Of a stretch of DNA of 64,000 nucleotides, positions 34,943-44,936 are shown piece by piece. The stretch's first letter is position 1; each line of letters begins with the position of its first letter. The notes beneath the pieces were generated by a model, which saw only the letters and a program-made list of their open reading frames with translations, did no database searches and had not been told where the DNA came from. Origin of the DNA: Aliiglaciecola lipolytica (GTDB taxonomy: Bacteria > Pseudomonadota > Gammaproteobacteria > Enterobacterales > Alteromonadaceae). A program made the position numbers and the translations under genes. The DNA lies in the NCBI RefSeq assembly GCF_018860635.1, contig NZ_JAHKPT010000021.1, positions 404,674 through 468,673 on the forward strand, in the 5' to 3' direction.

Positions 34943-36586
34943 TTGCGTATATTAATAGTTGATGATGAATCCCTGAATCGGTTCATGCTGGTTCATATGT
35001 TAGAAGAGGCTGGATATTTAGATTGCTTCGAAGCTGAGTCGGGTAGAGAAGCGCTGCAATTAGCTAAAAAGATTCGTCCAGACCTTGTGTTACTTGATGT
35101 GGTTATGCCTGATATGGACGGGTATGACGTGGCCCCGCTTCTTAAAAAAATGGCAGGTGATATCTACCTACCAGTGATATTTATTACCGCCATGGATGAT
35201 CAGCCTGCGTTAGCTCGATGTCTTGAAGTGGGCGGTGATGATTTTGCTACCAAACCTTTTGACCGAACTATTTTAACCGCAAAAATAAGAGCCCATGCCC
35301 GTACTCGACTATTGAGTATTCGCACCAATAAGCAAAATGCCGAATTAAATTATTTTCGCAGGGGCGTAGAACGAGAGCACGCCATTGTTGAACATATTTT
35401 TGCGAATGCCTTAACTATCAATCAAGCCACCACGAAATATTTTGACTATCGCTTAGCCCCGGCCAGTACATTTAATGGTGATGTGTTTTTAACTGAACCT
35501 AGTCCCTCTGGAGGCATGTACTTTTTAATGGGTGACTTTACCGGTCATGGTTTAGCATCAGCTATTGGTGCGCTTCCTGTGGCTAGAGCATTTCAAGCGA
35601 TGTCTAGAAAAGGCGTTTCAGTTTCTGAAATCTCACAAACCCTCAATCAAATTCTTTTAGCATTGCTGCCCTCAGATATGTTTTTTGCGGCAGTTGTCGT
35701 TGAAATTTCAGCGTCAGGTCATCAGTTTTCTGTTTGGAATGGAGGCATGCCAGACCTCACCGTTATGACGCCTGAGGGGCGCATATCAAAACGATTTATT
35801 TCGTCGCATATGGCAATGGGGATTCTTGAAGTCGATGAGTTTGAGGAAAATGTTGAATACTTTAATGCAAAAATCGGTGACAGATTAATAGGATATTCCG
35901 ATGGCGTTATTGAGCTTACCAACGCTGAAGAACAAATGTTAGGGGAGGAGGTGGTAATGAGTTGGTTGGCATCCAATCCTTTGATGACTGTAGAACAAAT
36001 TATCCAGCGAACTGAAAAATATAGAGGAAAAGCCGAGCAACTAGACGACATAACCTTCGTGAGTTATACCTGCCAAAATCTTGATGATTTAAAAGCTGAA
36101 ATCGAAATTACGCGATTACCCTTTAACATTAGTGTTGATATGAAAGTCGAACAGTTAACCCAATTTACGCCAATATATGATGTTGTGGTGATGGTGTGTA
36201 GCCAGTTGGGTATGCAAAAAGTGCGTTCTGATTTATCTACTGTGATTAGCGAATTGTTTATGAATTCTTTAGATCACGGTATTTTGAAATTAAATTCAGA
36301 TATTAAAAAGTCCACTGAAGGGTTCTTCGAATATTTTAAACTGCGTAATCAACGATTAGCGAAATTGACTCAAGGCGAAATCAAAATCGCGATTAGTTTT
36401 ACCCCTAATATCAATATTTTGACGATTAATTTATCGGACTCGGGGGAGGGTTTTGACTTTCAAAAAATTCAGGCAAGTCAAGACTCTGATACCTATGGCA
36501 GGGGAATTCCTCTAATTAAAACATTATGTCAAAGCGTTCAATATTCCGATCAAGGACGCTCTGTATCAGCGACAATTAAGGTGTAA
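34943..36586 (+). CDS. Response regulator with PP2C (SpoIIE) phosphatase and HATPase kinase domains (HsbR/CrsR-like)
   Basis: The 547-residue protein has a receiver (MRILIVDDES, LLDVVMPDMDG, ATKPFD), a coiled linker, a PP2C-type phosphatase with all metal motifs (FNGDVFL, MGDFTGHG, YSDGVIEL, LDDITF) and a C-terminal HATPase (SELFMNSLDHG, LSDSGEGFDF, YGRGIPLIKTL). Phosphorylation of the receiver should switch it from kinase to phosphatase toward the adjacent STAS protein. In Shewanella the homologous system controls RpoS; in Pseudomonas it controls FlgM and HsbD. Starts at a TTG; the partner gene ends 14 bases upstream. No HptB gene follows. Confidence 0.93.
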   Translation: MRILIVDDESLNRFMLVHMLEEAGYLDCFEAESGREALQLAKKIRPDLVLLDVVMPDMDGYDVAPLLKKMAGDIYLPVIFITAMDDQPALARCLEVGGDDFATKPFDRTILTAKIRAHARTRLLSIRTNKQNAELNYFRRGVEREHAIVEHIFANALTINQATTKYFDYRLAPASTFNGDVFLTEPSPSGGMYFLMGDFTGHGLASAIGALPVARAFQAMSRKGVSVSEISQTLNQILLALLPSDMFFAAVVVEISASGHQFSVWNGGMPDLTVMTPEGRISKRFISSHMAMGILEVDEFEENVEYFNAKIGDRLIGYSDGVIELTNAEEQMLGEEVVMSWLASNPLMTVEQIIQRTEKYRGKAEQLDDITFVSYTCQNLDDLKAEIEITRLPFNISVDMKVEQLTQFTPIYDVVVMVCSQLGMQKVRSDLSTVISELFMNSLDHGILKLNSDIKKSTEGFFEYFKLRNQRLAKLTQGEIKIAISFTPNINILTINLSDSGEGFDFQKIQASQDSDTYGRGIPLIKTLCQSVQYSDQGRSVSATIKV

Positions 36587-36589
36587 ATA

Positions 36590-37042
36590 GTGATAACAAT
36601 ACGACAAGCTTCAAAAGCCGATATCCAAGCGCTAGTGGATTTTAATCAAGCAATGGCTTGGGAAACTGAACAAAAAAAACTGCAAGGTGATGTATTAAGT
36701 GCCGGCGTCAGCGCACTTATTAAAGACAGAGCAAAGGGTTTTTATTTAGTTGCCGAGCAAGATGATGGTGCTATTGCTGGAAGTTTAATGGTGACCTCGG
36801 AATGGAGTGATTGGCGAAATAGCCAGTTTTGGTGGATTCAAAGTGTGTATGTTCGTCCTGAAAACAGACGCACAGGCGTATATTCAATGCTATATCAAAA
36901 AGTAAAAGAATTAGCTGAACAATCCCAAGGGGTTTGTGGCTTTCGATTATATGTTGAGCACGATAATTTGGTGGCTCAAGAAACCTATAAAAAACTTGGC
37001 ATGAAAGCGAGTCATTATTATATGTTTGAGACTGAAAACTAA
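36590..37042 (+). CDS. GNAT-family N-acetyltransferase
   Basis: The 150-residue product has the GNAT fold: MITIRQASKADIQALVDF at the start, and the acetyl-CoA loop VYVRPENRRTGVYSMLYQKV followed by FRLYVEHDNLVAQETYKKLGM. Substrate unknown. The GTG start lies three bases after the HsbR-like gene stop, so it is probably the third gene of that operon, though its link to signalling is unclear. Confidence 0.9.
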   Translation: MITIRQASKADIQALVDFNQAMAWETEQKKLQGDVLSAGVSALIKDRAKGFYLVAEQDDGAIAGSLMVTSEWSDWRNSQFWWIQSVYVRPENRRTGVYSMLYQKVKELAEQSQGVCGFRLYVEHDNLVAQETYKKLGMKASHYYMFETEN

Positions 37043-37192
37043 ATACGATTAAAGGTTAGGGTGGAATTTTGAAATACCACCCTTAAATTGGGTCAGCAAA
37101 CGTAAATGTTAGTCCATTCAGCCCAAACCTCTTGTTTTGCGTTTAGTAGCGGTATTATTTTTACATTTCGCTTTAAAAATGTAGGAGTTTTT

Positions 37193-37645
37193 ATGTTTAA
37201 AGCATTAGGTGATTGGTTTGAGCAACAATTACAACAAAATGAACCTGTGTCAGAAAAGCACACCGTTGAATTAGCCACAGCCGTACTTTTGTATGAGATC
37301 ATGCGGGCTGACGGCAAGTTTGAAGAGTCGGAACAACTAGCTTATCAAACATTACTTAAACGGCATTTTGATTTATCAGCCAATGAACTAGACAGTTTAA
37401 TCAAGTTGTCCTCAGATAAAGCAGGGCAAGCGGTGGATTACCACCAGTTTACCAGAACTATTAACCAACACTGTGATGTGCCAGAAAAGCTGCAAATTTT
37501 AGAATCATTGTGGCGGGTGGCTTATGCCGATAAACACCTTGATGTGCACGAAATTCACCTAATCCGTCGTATCTCAGATCTATTGCATATACCCCACAGT
37601 CAATTCATACAAAGTAAACTCAAAGTGACAGATAGTACCTCTTAA
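37193..37645 (+). CDS. TerB-family protein
   Basis: The ATG at 37193 (TAGGAG upstream) gives 150 residues of all-helical TerB type: EIMRADGKFEESEQLAYQTL, followed by VAYADKHLDVHEIHLIRRIS, the two acidic metal-binding loops. Named after tellurite resistance TerB but most members of this group are of unknown role, possibly at the membrane face. A longer frame from 37106 is unlikely. Confidence 0.88.
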   Translation: MFKALGDWFEQQLQQNEPVSEKHTVELATAVLLYEIMRADGKFEESEQLAYQTLLKRHFDLSANELDSLIKLSSDKAGQAVDYHQFTRTINQHCDVPEKLQILESLWRVAYADKHLDVHEIHLIRRISDLLHIPHSQFIQSKLKVTDSTS

Positions 37646-38046
37646 CCCCAGTGAAAATGCCAATTGTCATTGATTGAAGACATGCTAACCAATTGAATTG
37701 TAAAGATAATATTAATCTTGAACGGTTGGTGTTGCGAAAAAGTAACGGTAGCACTTGGCTTTACTGTTCCTTCTAACGAAAATTAACTGTAAGTAATTGA
37801 ATATATTACGTAATTCAAGTCTGGCATAAAACATGTTATAGCCCCTAGGTGTAACTGTGATAGCTGTACTGGTTCCTACGGCTTTTCAAGGAAGAACACA
37901 GCGAAGGTGACTTATAAATAACGGTTTTGTTATTGGCTGCGATGGCGTTTGCAACTTACTTTAAGTCATTCTGAATGCGTTTAATCGCATTGCATGGCAA
38001 GGATGCCTCTTCCTTTTCGCTAAGCAGTTCAAATGGAGATTGTTGT
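37646..38046. other. Intergenic region before the EF-hand gene
   Basis: About 400 bases without a convincing frame. Several short inverted sequences occur near 37848-37945 (for example ATAACGGTTTTGTTAT), which could fold as a 5' leader of the EF-hand gene. I recognise no known riboswitch and no sigma-54 promoter. Confidence 0.4.
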
Positions 38047-38310
38047 ATGAAAAAGTTTATTTTTACGGGCTTAATGTTTGCGGGCATGATGATGCTGCAA
38101 CCGGTAGTTAGCAGTGTAGCCCATGCCCAATCGGATCTTATTGCCGAAATGGACTTAGATGAAGACGGTATGATCAGTATTCGAGAAGCGGTCGCGGATC
38201 CTAATTTGTTGGCAGCGTTTGGCAAAATTGACACTAATGGTGATGGAAAGATCAGTGCCGAAGAGTTGTCCGAATCAAATATAATTAAACAAATTAACAA
38301 AAAAGCTTAG
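38047..38310 (+). CDS. Small exported EF-hand calcium-binding protein
   Basis: The ATG at 38047 (GGAG nine bases upstream) gives 87 residues with a signal peptide (ending SSVAHA) and two EF-hand loops, DLDEDGMISIRE and DTNGDGKISAEE, separated by about 27 residues. Both loops have the acidic residues at positions 1, 3, 5 and 12, so both should bind calcium in the periplasm or outside. The role is unknown. It sits upstream of the glrK operon but with a structured gap between, so it is probably a separate unit. Confidence 0.85.
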   Translation: MKKFIFTGLMFAGMMMLQPVVSSVAHAQSDLIAEMDLDEDGMISIREAVADPNLLAAFGKIDTNGDGKISAEELSESNIIKQINKKA

Positions 38311-38351
38311 CTAAGCAGCGAGTTCGTTAATTTTTGACGCTTAACCTTTTT

Positions 38352-38418
38352 ACCTCAACATTCTGGTTTTTTCGGCTCTGAAACCGTGTTACTTCCCTAA
38401 AAAACCTTATGTTGAGGT
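38352..38418. promoter_or_regulatory. Long imperfect inverted repeat upstream of glrK
   Basis: ACCTCAACAT (38352-38361) and ATGTTGAGGT (38409-38418) pair perfectly, and the stem continues inside with GGTTTTTT/AAAAAACC, closing an inner CGG/CCG hairpin. In the plus-strand RNA it would fold into a 67-base stem-loop whose right arm contains the GAGG of the short frame at 38424. Role unknown. Confidence 0.6.
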
Positions 38419-38423
38419 TCTTT

Positions 38424-38465
38424 ATGAAAAACTCATTATTTGTTTGGTTTCATTTACGTCTTTGA
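38424..38465 (+). CDS. Possible 13-residue leader peptide upstream of glrK
   Basis: ATG at 38424 with GAGG six bases upstream opens MKNSLFVWFHLRL then TGA. The ribosome site lies in the right arm of the inverted repeat, so its translation could depend on RNA folding. Short length makes chance possible. Confidence 0.25.
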   Translation: MKNSLFVWFHLRL

Positions 38466-38502
38466 CATAGGATACTCCAATTTGTACGAAGTAGTTTAAG
38501 GT

Positions 38503-39915
38503 ATGAAAATGCAAATTGGATCGTTACGACAACTCACATTAATCAGTTTTCTTATCGCGCTGATTCCTCTTGCTGTGTTGCTATGGCATAGCCAAAGTAC
38601 GTTGACTAAAATGGCGCAAATAGCGGCCAGTGAAGCTCAATTTTCAGTAACCATGGCGCGACAAATCGGTGATATGGAGAATATCGCCATTGATGTGGAA
38701 AGATTGATCCGCCAATATCACGTATTAAAAAAGCCTGAATTAAAGCAACTGACTGATAATTCAATCAGTCGGCTTGAAACCAAGCTAGTTAACGTGTGTG
38801 CTGAATTACCCAGTGAATACGTCTGCTCTGCTTTACAAAAACGCATAGCATGGTTTGAAAATAACGGCCAAATCGAAGATAAACTCTTACTCGATGCGCA
38901 ATTAGCGGAATTTCGTCGCTCTATTGAAGAGTTACAGCAACAAGTTGATTCGTTACTCGATGAACGCATTAAACAACAACAAGACTACGTAAATTCGGTG
39001 CAACAAACTCAAGCCTGGTCTACGGCTCTACTGGTCACGTTTTCATTGTTGTTAATCATTTTTGCGAGCCAATTGATTCTTTCGCCGGTGACAAAAATTG
39101 AACGCATTATCAGTGAAATTGCCAAACAATCAGAAACCTTGCCTAAAGTCTCTACCTCCGGTCCTAAAGAATTGATCGAAGTGGAGCACAAATTACACTG
39201 GTTAGCCGATCGCTTAAATCAACTTGAACATTTGCGTCATGCGCTTCTACGGCATGCCTCCCACGAGCTTAAAACTCCCTTAGCAAGTATCAAAGAAGGT
39301 TGTTCATTACTCTCTGAAAGTGTTGTTGGTCCGCTAAATGATCAACAAAAAGAAGTGGTTAGTTTATTAACCAGTAGTACAGAGCGATTGAATTTACTCA
39401 TTGAACAATTACTTGACTACAACTTACTATTGCAACAGGCTAAGCCTGTGTATGAAAAAACAGACACTAAAAGTTTGCTAGAAGCAGCATTAATCGATAA
39501 CGCTTTAGCAATACAACAGCATAAAAATGAAGTGAATGTTGATAACAAAGTGATAGATATGACTGTAGATCCCAATTTATATAGACGAATAATTGATAAC
39601 CTTTTGTCGAATGCTTTAGCCCATGGCACGGCAGGTCGTCCTATAGATATTAAGCTTTATAAACAAAAGGATACCTTAATTTTGGATGTGGCTAACCGTG
39701 GGCGGAAAATTCCAATGGAACAGCGTAAATCACTATTTGAACCTTTCAAACGTGGTGAACATAGACGTAACGATAGAGTGATAGGATCGGGGCTAGGTTT
39801 ATCTATAGTTGCAGATTGTGCACGAATGATGCATGGCACTGTTGAAATTGTTGATGTTGACTACGCAGACGTATGCATGCGAGTAAGTTTGCCACAAGAC
39901 GAGGTGGCGGCATGA
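38503..39915 (+). CDS. glrK: Sensor histidine kinase GlrK (QseE)
   Basis: The 470-residue kinase has a membrane helix at residues 10-26, a periplasmic helical sensor region (about 30-170), a second helix (TALLVTFSLLLIIFASQLIL), a HAMP-like segment, the H-box HASHELKTPLASIKEGCSLL, N-box DNLLSNALAHG and GSGLGLSIV. With the lipoprotein and sigma-54 regulator that follow with ATGA overlaps, it is the GlrK-QseG-GlrR envelope-stress system, which in enterobacteria drives glmY sRNA and rpoE. An ATG at 38509, eight bases from AAGG, is an alternative start. Confidence 0.93.
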   Translation: MKMQIGSLRQLTLISFLIALIPLAVLLWHSQSTLTKMAQIAASEAQFSVTMARQIGDMENIAIDVERLIRQYHVLKKPELKQLTDNSISRLETKLVNVCAELPSEYVCSALQKRIAWFENNGQIEDKLLLDAQLAEFRRSIEELQQQVDSLLDERIKQQQDYVNSVQQTQAWSTALLVTFSLLLIIFASQLILSPVTKIERIISEIAKQSETLPKVSTSGPKELIEVEHKLHWLADRLNQLEHLRHALLRHASHELKTPLASIKEGCSLLSESVVGPLNDQQKEVVSLLTSSTERLNLLIEQLLDYNLLLQQAKPVYEKTDTKSLLEAALIDNALAIQQHKNEVNVDNKVIDMTVDPNLYRRIIDNLLSNALAHGTAGRPIDIKLYKQKDTLILDVANRGRKIPMEQRKSLFEPFKRGEHRRNDRVIGSGLGLSIVADCARMMHGTVEIVDVDYADVCMRVSLPQDEVAA

Positions 39916-40484
39916 AAAAGTTAACATTATTGCTTTTAGGCTGTTTTATTGGGTTGGCTGGATGTGAAATCACACCTAAAGAAGCCGTACCGGTAACACC
40001 GATCATTTTACCAGAGCAGAATAAATTTTGTTTGTTTGTGGCTGATTCAGCGGTTGAACATAATTGTGAACTGACATATTGGCTAGATTTCTGGGTTGAA
40101 CACGACACTCTTTCTTGGACACAACGAAAAGAGTTAATAAATCAGCTAGGAGATTCAACGGGCGAGTTAATGAAAAAAGTCCTGTTAAGCCAAGGCAAAG
40201 GTACGCCGTATCAAAATAGATTAAGAGCGCAAGGTTGGGCTGATGACTTGATTCCTTCGCTTACCGAACAAATGAAACAGCTGTTATTTGTGTTGGTTTA
40301 TCGGCCAAGTCAGGAATTATTAGAGTTTGAATCTGCTTTGACGATTCTCACTCGGATGAATACCAATCAATCGAAAGAACTAGATGTTCAACAACAAAGA
40401 TTGTTTGAACAGCAACAGCAAATCGACCAATTATTAAAAATTGAGGCATCTATGATGGAGAAAAAAGAGGGGATAAGCCAATGA
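39912..40484 (+). CDS. qseG: QseG-like outer-membrane lipoprotein of the GlrKR system
   Basis: The ATG at 39912 overlaps the glrK stop (ATGA) and gives 190 residues. The lipobox is LAGC (residues 15-18 region of MKKLTLLLLGCFIGLAGC), followed by a helical region rich in Gln and Glu that ends in a coiled coil (QQQRLFEQQQQIDQLLKIE). In enterobacteria QseG interacts with and activates the kinase. The identification rests mostly on position between glrK and glrR. Confidence 0.82.
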   Translation: MKKLTLLLLGCFIGLAGCEITPKEAVPVTPIILPEQNKFCLFVADSAVEHNCELTYWLDFWVEHDTLSWTQRKELINQLGDSTGELMKKVLLSQGKGTPYQNRLRAQGWADDLIPSLTEQMKQLLFVLVYRPSQELLEFESALTILTRMNTNQSKELDVQQQRLFEQQQQIDQLLKIEASMMEKKEGISQ

Positions 40485-41836
40485 GCAAATCTGAAACAAA
40501 CGCATTACCACGTATATTGTTAGTGGATGACGATGAAAATTTGTTGCGTTTGATGACTATCAGATTGCAAGGAGAGGGTTATCAAGTTGCTACAGCTGAA
40601 GGTGGTAAAGAGGCACTAAGATTGCTCAATACCCAGAGTTTTGATGTTGTTCTTAGTGATTTACGTATGCCCGGCTTAGACGGTCTTAGCTTATTTGAAG
40701 AAATTGTATCCCTTCGCCGCGATATTCCAGTCATTTTAATGACTGCCCATGGCACTATTCAAGATGCCGTTGAAGCAACGCAAAGAGGGGTTTTTGGTTT
40801 TCTCACCAAGCCGATTGATCATGAAGCGTTGCGAGAGTTATTAGTCAAAGCAGTGAGTCAAAGTCAAAGTGCTCAAAATGGAACTTGGAGTGAAGAAATC
40901 ATCACCCGCTCGATGCAGATGGAGCAACTGCTTGACCAAGCATTCAGAGTTGCCAAGCGCGACGTCAGTGTATTGATAAGTGGCGCAAGTGGAACCGGTA
41001 AAGAGTTGCTTGCCAAAGCATTACACAAAGCCAGTACTCGGGGGAACAAACCATTCGTAGCCATTAACTGTGGTGCATTGCCAGAAAATTTGTTGGAGTC
41101 TGAATTATTTGGTCATGCAAAAGGGGCTTTCACTGGAGCGGTCAACGAGCATCAAGGTCTTTTTCGTGAAGCTGACGGCGGAACGCTTTTCTTGGATGAG
41201 ATCGGTGATATGCCGGTACCTTTGCAGGTTAAGTTACTAAGGGCTTTGCAAGAACAGCAAATTCGTCCTGTGGGCAGCAGTAAACAGATCCCAATTAACG
41301 TAAGAGTGATATCTGCTACTCATAAAGATCTTACCAAAGAAATGCAAGAGCAAAACTTCCGTGAAGATTTGTACTACCGCTTAAACGTGGTGAATTTAAC
41401 CTTGCCATCTTTACGGGAACGTTCAGAAGATATTCCATTATTAACGCGCTATCTGTTAGCCAAAAGTGCAGAACGCCATGGCGTTAATGTCAGCCGTTTT
41501 TCTGATGATGCAATGCAGCTTTTAGCTACTGCACCTTGGCCTGGTAACGTCAGACAATTGGTTAACGTGGTAGAACAATGTGTAGCGTTAACACAAACAT
41601 CGGTTATTGCCTCGCATTTAGTCGAGCAAGCACTGTCGGCTTCTGAGCAAAAATGGCCAACATTAACTGAAGCCAGAGACGCGTTTGAACAAAACTATTT
41701 GTTAAAATTGCTGAAAATGACGGATGGTAATGTGACTCGTGCGGCGGAATTAGCTGGGCGAAATCGAACCGATATGCACAAATTAATGAAAAAACACGAT
41801 TTACATTCAAGTGACTTTAAACCTGAAGTCGCCTAA
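40481..41836 (+). CDS. glrR: Sigma-54-dependent response regulator GlrR (QseF)
   Basis: The 451-residue activator has a receiver (LLVDDDENLL, VVLSDLRMPGLDG, FLTKPID), an AAA+ domain with GASGTGKELLAK, the sigma-54 contact motif GAFTGA and DEIGDMPVPLQ, and a C-terminal Fis-type helix-turn-helix (NVTRAAELAGRNRTDMHKLM). It is the partner of GlrK and starts within the qseG stop codon (ATGA). It should activate sigma-54 promoters; no such site was found in the window. Confidence 0.95.
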   Translation: MSKSETNALPRILLVDDDENLLRLMTIRLQGEGYQVATAEGGKEALRLLNTQSFDVVLSDLRMPGLDGLSLFEEIVSLRRDIPVILMTAHGTIQDAVEATQRGVFGFLTKPIDHEALRELLVKAVSQSQSAQNGTWSEEIITRSMQMEQLLDQAFRVAKRDVSVLISGASGTGKELLAKALHKASTRGNKPFVAINCGALPENLLESELFGHAKGAFTGAVNEHQGLFREADGGTLFLDEIGDMPVPLQVKLLRALQEQQIRPVGSSKQIPINVRVISATHKDLTKEMQEQNFREDLYYRLNVVNLTLPSLRERSEDIPLLTRYLLAKSAERHGVNVSRFSDDAMQLLATAPWPGNVRQLVNVVEQCVALTQTSVIASHLVEQALSASEQKWPTLTEARDAFEQNYLLKLLKMTDGNVTRAAELAGRNRTDMHKLMKKHDLHSSDFKPEVA

Positions 41837-41853
41837 TCCGCAATAAGCACTAT

Positions 41854-41889
41854 ATTCGCTCTTTCAAATAATAATTTGAGGGAGCGAAT
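41854..41889 (+). terminator. Strong hairpin after glrR (terminator without clear U tract)
   Basis: ATTCGCTCTTTCAAAT pairs with ATTTGAGGGAGCGAAT over 16 bp (two U-G pairs) with a four-base loop. No T run follows, so termination is less certain. Confidence 0.5.
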
Positions 41890-42134
41890 CTAGCCTTCAA
41901 GGTGTTTGGTTTACAGCACACAAGATTAATTTAGTTAAATTTTCTGCCACTACTGAGGATTTTTCATCGGTTGAAGTAAAATCCCCCATAAATGTTACTC
42001 TCAAGACTGTGCTTTGGCGCGGATTTGTTTATACTATGCGGCTTTTCAATCCTTTCGGATTTTATCCATAATTTTTTAGTTACATGACATAATTTATAAA
42101 ATTATTGGTTATGTACTGGCAACAGAGGCTTTTC

Positions 42135-43901
42135 ATGCGCACAGATTATTGCGGAAACATAAACGCAAGTTATATAGGTCAAGAAGTCACATTATGTGGC
42201 TGGGTAAATAAACGTCGTGATTTGGGCGGTGTTATCTTTCTCGATTTACGTGATCGCGAAGGTATCGTACAAGTAGTTTATGATCCTGATTTGGAAGATG
42301 TATTTGCCACTGCGAATAGTCTGCGTAATGAATTTTGTGTGCAAATCAGTGGTTTGGTTCGTAGTCGTCCTGAAGGCCAGATTAATAAAGATATGTCCAC
42401 TGGCGAGATTGAAATATTAGGTAAGGCACTGACTATACTTAATAAATCTGCCGCTTTGCCATTAGATTGGAACCAAGAAAACTCAGAGGAACAGCGTCTA
42501 AAGTACCGTTATTTAGACTTACGTCGCCCAATTATGAGCGATCGTTTAAAATTTCGCGCTAAAGTAACCAGTGCGGTAAGAGGTTATCTCGAAGGTGAAG
42601 GTTTCCTAGACATTGAAACGCCAATTCTAACCAAAGCGACGCCTGAAGGTGCCCGTGACTATCTAGTGCCAAGTCGCACTCACAAAGGTGAGTTTTTCGC
42701 ACTACCGCAATCTCCTCAGCTGTTCAAACAGTTGTTGATGATGTCAGGAATGGATCGTTATTATCAAATTGTTAAGTGTTTCCGCGATGAAGATTTGCGT
42801 GCTGATCGCCAGCCTGAATTTACCCAAATTGATATTGAAACAACCTTCCTAGATGCCGCAGGTGTGATGTCTATAACCGAAGGTTTAATTAAACAACTAT
42901 TCCAAAAAATGTTAAATGTTGATCTTGGTGAATTTCCTCACATGACCTTTGCCGATGCAATGCGTCGTTTTGGTAGTGATAAACCAGATTTACGTAACCC
43001 TCTTGAGTTAGTTGACGTAGCTGACTTACTTAAAGATGTTGAATTTAAAGTGTTTGCTGGACCAGCCAACGATCCTAAAGGCAGAGTTGCCGTGATCCGT
43101 GTTCCTGGCGGCGCAGCTTTATCTCGTAAAAACATCGATAATTACGGCAGTTTTGTCGGCATCTACGGTGCTAAAGGCTTAGCGTGGATGAAGGTCAATG
43201 ATCTTTCCGCAGGCATGGATGGTTTGCAGTCACCAATATTGAAGTTCTTGAGCGAAGATGTTGCCATGGGGATTGTTAAGCGTTGTGGCGCTGTTGATGG
43301 CGATATTATTTTGTTTGGTGCAGATAGTGCCAATGTGGTTACTGAAGCTTTGGGCGCTCTGCGTTTGAAGTTGGGTGAAGATCTTGACCTACTTGAAGGT
43401 GAGTGGAAGCCTCTTTGGGTTGTTGACTTCCCCATGTTTGAAGAGGTAGATGGAGACTTCCATGCGCTACATCACCCATTCACAGCCCCCCGTGATATGA
43501 CACCTTCTCAGCTAGCACAGAACCCTGCTACCGCCATTTCTAATGCTTACGATATGGTACTTAATGGTGTCGAACTAGGCGGTGGTTCGGTGCGTATCCA
43601 CGACCAAGCTATGCAATCTGAAGTATTCCGTTTGTTGGGAATTAGTGAAGAAGAAGCTGAATTGAAATTTGGTTTCTTATTAGAAGCCCTTAAATTTGGC
43701 GCGCCTCCTCACGCTGGTCTTGCGTTTGGTTTAGACCGCTTAGTGATGTTAATGACTGGTGCAACTTCAATTAGAGACGTGATGGCATTCCCGAAAACAA
43801 CCACTGCTGCATGTCCTTTAACTGATGCACCATCTGAAGCTAACCCTTTGCAGTTGAAAGAACTATCCATTGCAACAGTCATAGAGAAAAAAGCCGAATA
43901 G
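42135..43901 (+). CDS. aspS: Aspartate--tRNA ligase
   Basis: The 588-residue class II synthetase starts [20 protein letters not shown]; the ATG at 42135 with AGAGGC upstream fits family length. It has the OB anticodon-binding domain, class II motifs ([32 protein letters not shown] as [10 protein letters not shown], and [10 protein letters not shown]) and the bacterial GAD insert domain. It charges tRNA-Asp. It heads a run aspS-nudB-ruvC-ruvA. Confidence 0.98.
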   Translation: MRTDYCGNINASYIGQEVTLCGWVNKRRDLGGVIFLDLRDREGIVQVVYDPDLEDVFATANSLRNEFCVQISGLVRSRPEGQINKDMSTGEIEILGKALTILNKSAALPLDWNQENSEEQRLKYRYLDLRRPIMSDRLKFRAKVTSAVRGYLEGEGFLDIETPILTKATPEGARDYLVPSRTHKGEFFALPQSPQLFKQLLMMSGMDRYYQIVKCFRDEDLRADRQPEFTQIDIETTFLDAAGVMSITEGLIKQLFQKMLNVDLGEFPHMTFADAMRRFGSDKPDLRNPLELVDVADLLKDVEFKVFAGPANDPKGRVAVIRVPGGAALSRKNIDNYGSFVGIYGAKGLAWMKVNDLSAGMDGLQSPILKFLSEDVAMGIVKRCGAVDGDIILFGADSANVVTEALGALRLKLGEDLDLLEGEWKPLWVVDFPMFEEVDGDFHALHHPFTAPRDMTPSQLAQNPATAISNAYDMVLNGVELGGGSVRIHDQAMQSEVFRLLGISEEEAELKFGFLLEALKFGAPPHAGLAFGLDRLVMLMTGATSIRDVMAFPKTTTAACPLTDAPSEANPLQLKELSIATVIEKKAE

Positions 43902-43902
43902 T

Positions 43903-44373
43903 ATGGCGTTTAAGCGTCCGGAATCTGCTTTAGTTGTCATTTTTGACGGGGCAGCAAATGTACTCGTCATGCAGCGTCAAGATGATCCTTATTTTTGGCA
44001 AAGCGTGACAGGTACACTCGAACCGGGGGAGTTGCCATTACAAACTGCAATTCGTGAAGTGGAAGAAGAAACAGGTATAAATGTAGCGCTAAATAAGCTT
44101 CAGCTTGTGGACTGTCGAAGTGTCAATCAGTATCCCATTCGTGATATATGGCAACATCGATATCCTCCCGACTGCCGATTCAACACTGAACATGTGTTTG
44201 CTTTGCAAGTGCGTGGGGATGAAAACATTAAGTTAACCGAACATTTATCCTATCAATGGTTGCCTAAAGAATTGGCAATCGAAAAAGTCTGGTCACCAAC
44301 CAACAAGGTGGCAATTGAAAAATTCGTACCCAATTCTGCGCTAACAGTTGCTGTGGAAAAAGCATGTCAATAA
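43903..44373 (+). CDS. nudB: Dihydroneopterin triphosphate diphosphatase NudB
   Basis: The 156-residue Nudix protein has the box [20 protein letters not shown] plus TGI. It removes pyrophosphate from dihydroneopterin triphosphate in folate synthesis. The context (aspS-nudB-ruvC) matches E. coli aspS-nudB-yebC-ruvC without yebC. ATG lies one base after the aspS stop, and the gene overlaps ruvC by 10 bases. Confidence 0.94.
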   Translation: MAFKRPESALVVIFDGAANVLVMQRQDDPYFWQSVTGTLEPGELPLQTAIREVEEETGINVALNKLQLVDCRSVNQYPIRDIWQHRYPPDCRFNTEHVFALQVRGDENIKLTEHLSYQWLPKELAIEKVWSPTNKVAIEKFVPNSALTVAVEKACQ

Positions 44374-44888
44374 TCCTCGGTATCGATCCCGGTTCACGGA
44401 TAACAGGCTACGGTGTTATTAAACAAACAGGCAATACCTTTAGTTATCTTGGCAGCGGATGTATCCGTGTTCAAGGTGATGAGCTGGCCCCAAGATTGAA
44501 TCAAATTTACAAAGGCGTGACTGAAATAATTTGCCAGTTTCAACCGCAGTTCTTTGCTATAGAACAGGTTTTCATGGCGAAAAACCCAGATTCTGCATTA
44601 AAACTCGGTCAGGCGCGGGGCGCGGCTATTGTGGCAGCGACTAACGCTGATTTACCGGTAGCTGAATATTCGGCACGCCAAATTAAACAAAGTGTCGTCG
44701 GCAAGGGTAGCGCTGAAAAAAACCAAGTTCAGCACATGGTCACCTACTTACTCAAGTTAACCAAAAAACCACAAGCAGATGCGGCGGATGCACTTGCTGT
44801 GGCATTGTGCCATGGACATAGTTACCAAACTTTAATTAAGCTTGCTGGTCAAGCTAGCAAGACCGTGCGTGGTAGATTGAGGAAATAA
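44364..44888 (+). CDS. ruvC: Holliday junction endonuclease RuvC
   Basis: The 174-residue resolvase keeps its catalytic acids: Asp in [12 protein letters not shown], Glu in [12 protein letters not shown] and the pair in [13 protein letters not shown]. It cuts Holliday junctions guided by RuvAB. It overlaps nudB and lies 48 bases before ruvA. Confidence 0.98.
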   Translation: MSIILGIDPGSRITGYGVIKQTGNTFSYLGSGCIRVQGDELAPRLNQIYKGVTEIICQFQPQFFAIEQVFMAKNPDSALKLGQARGAAIVAATNADLPVAEYSARQIKQSVVGKGSAEKNQVQHMVTYLLKLTKKPQADAADALAVALCHGHSYQTLIKLAGQASKTVRGRLRK

Positions 44889-44936
44889 CCATTCCTAAAT
44901 ACCCAATTACATTACCCAGCATAATAGGACGTGTTT

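Noticed and set aside
37646-38046. Sigma-54 promoter or riboswitch before the EF-hand gene
   Set aside because: TGGCAT near 37823 lacks the TTGC element at the required spacing, and no known riboswitch core was found.
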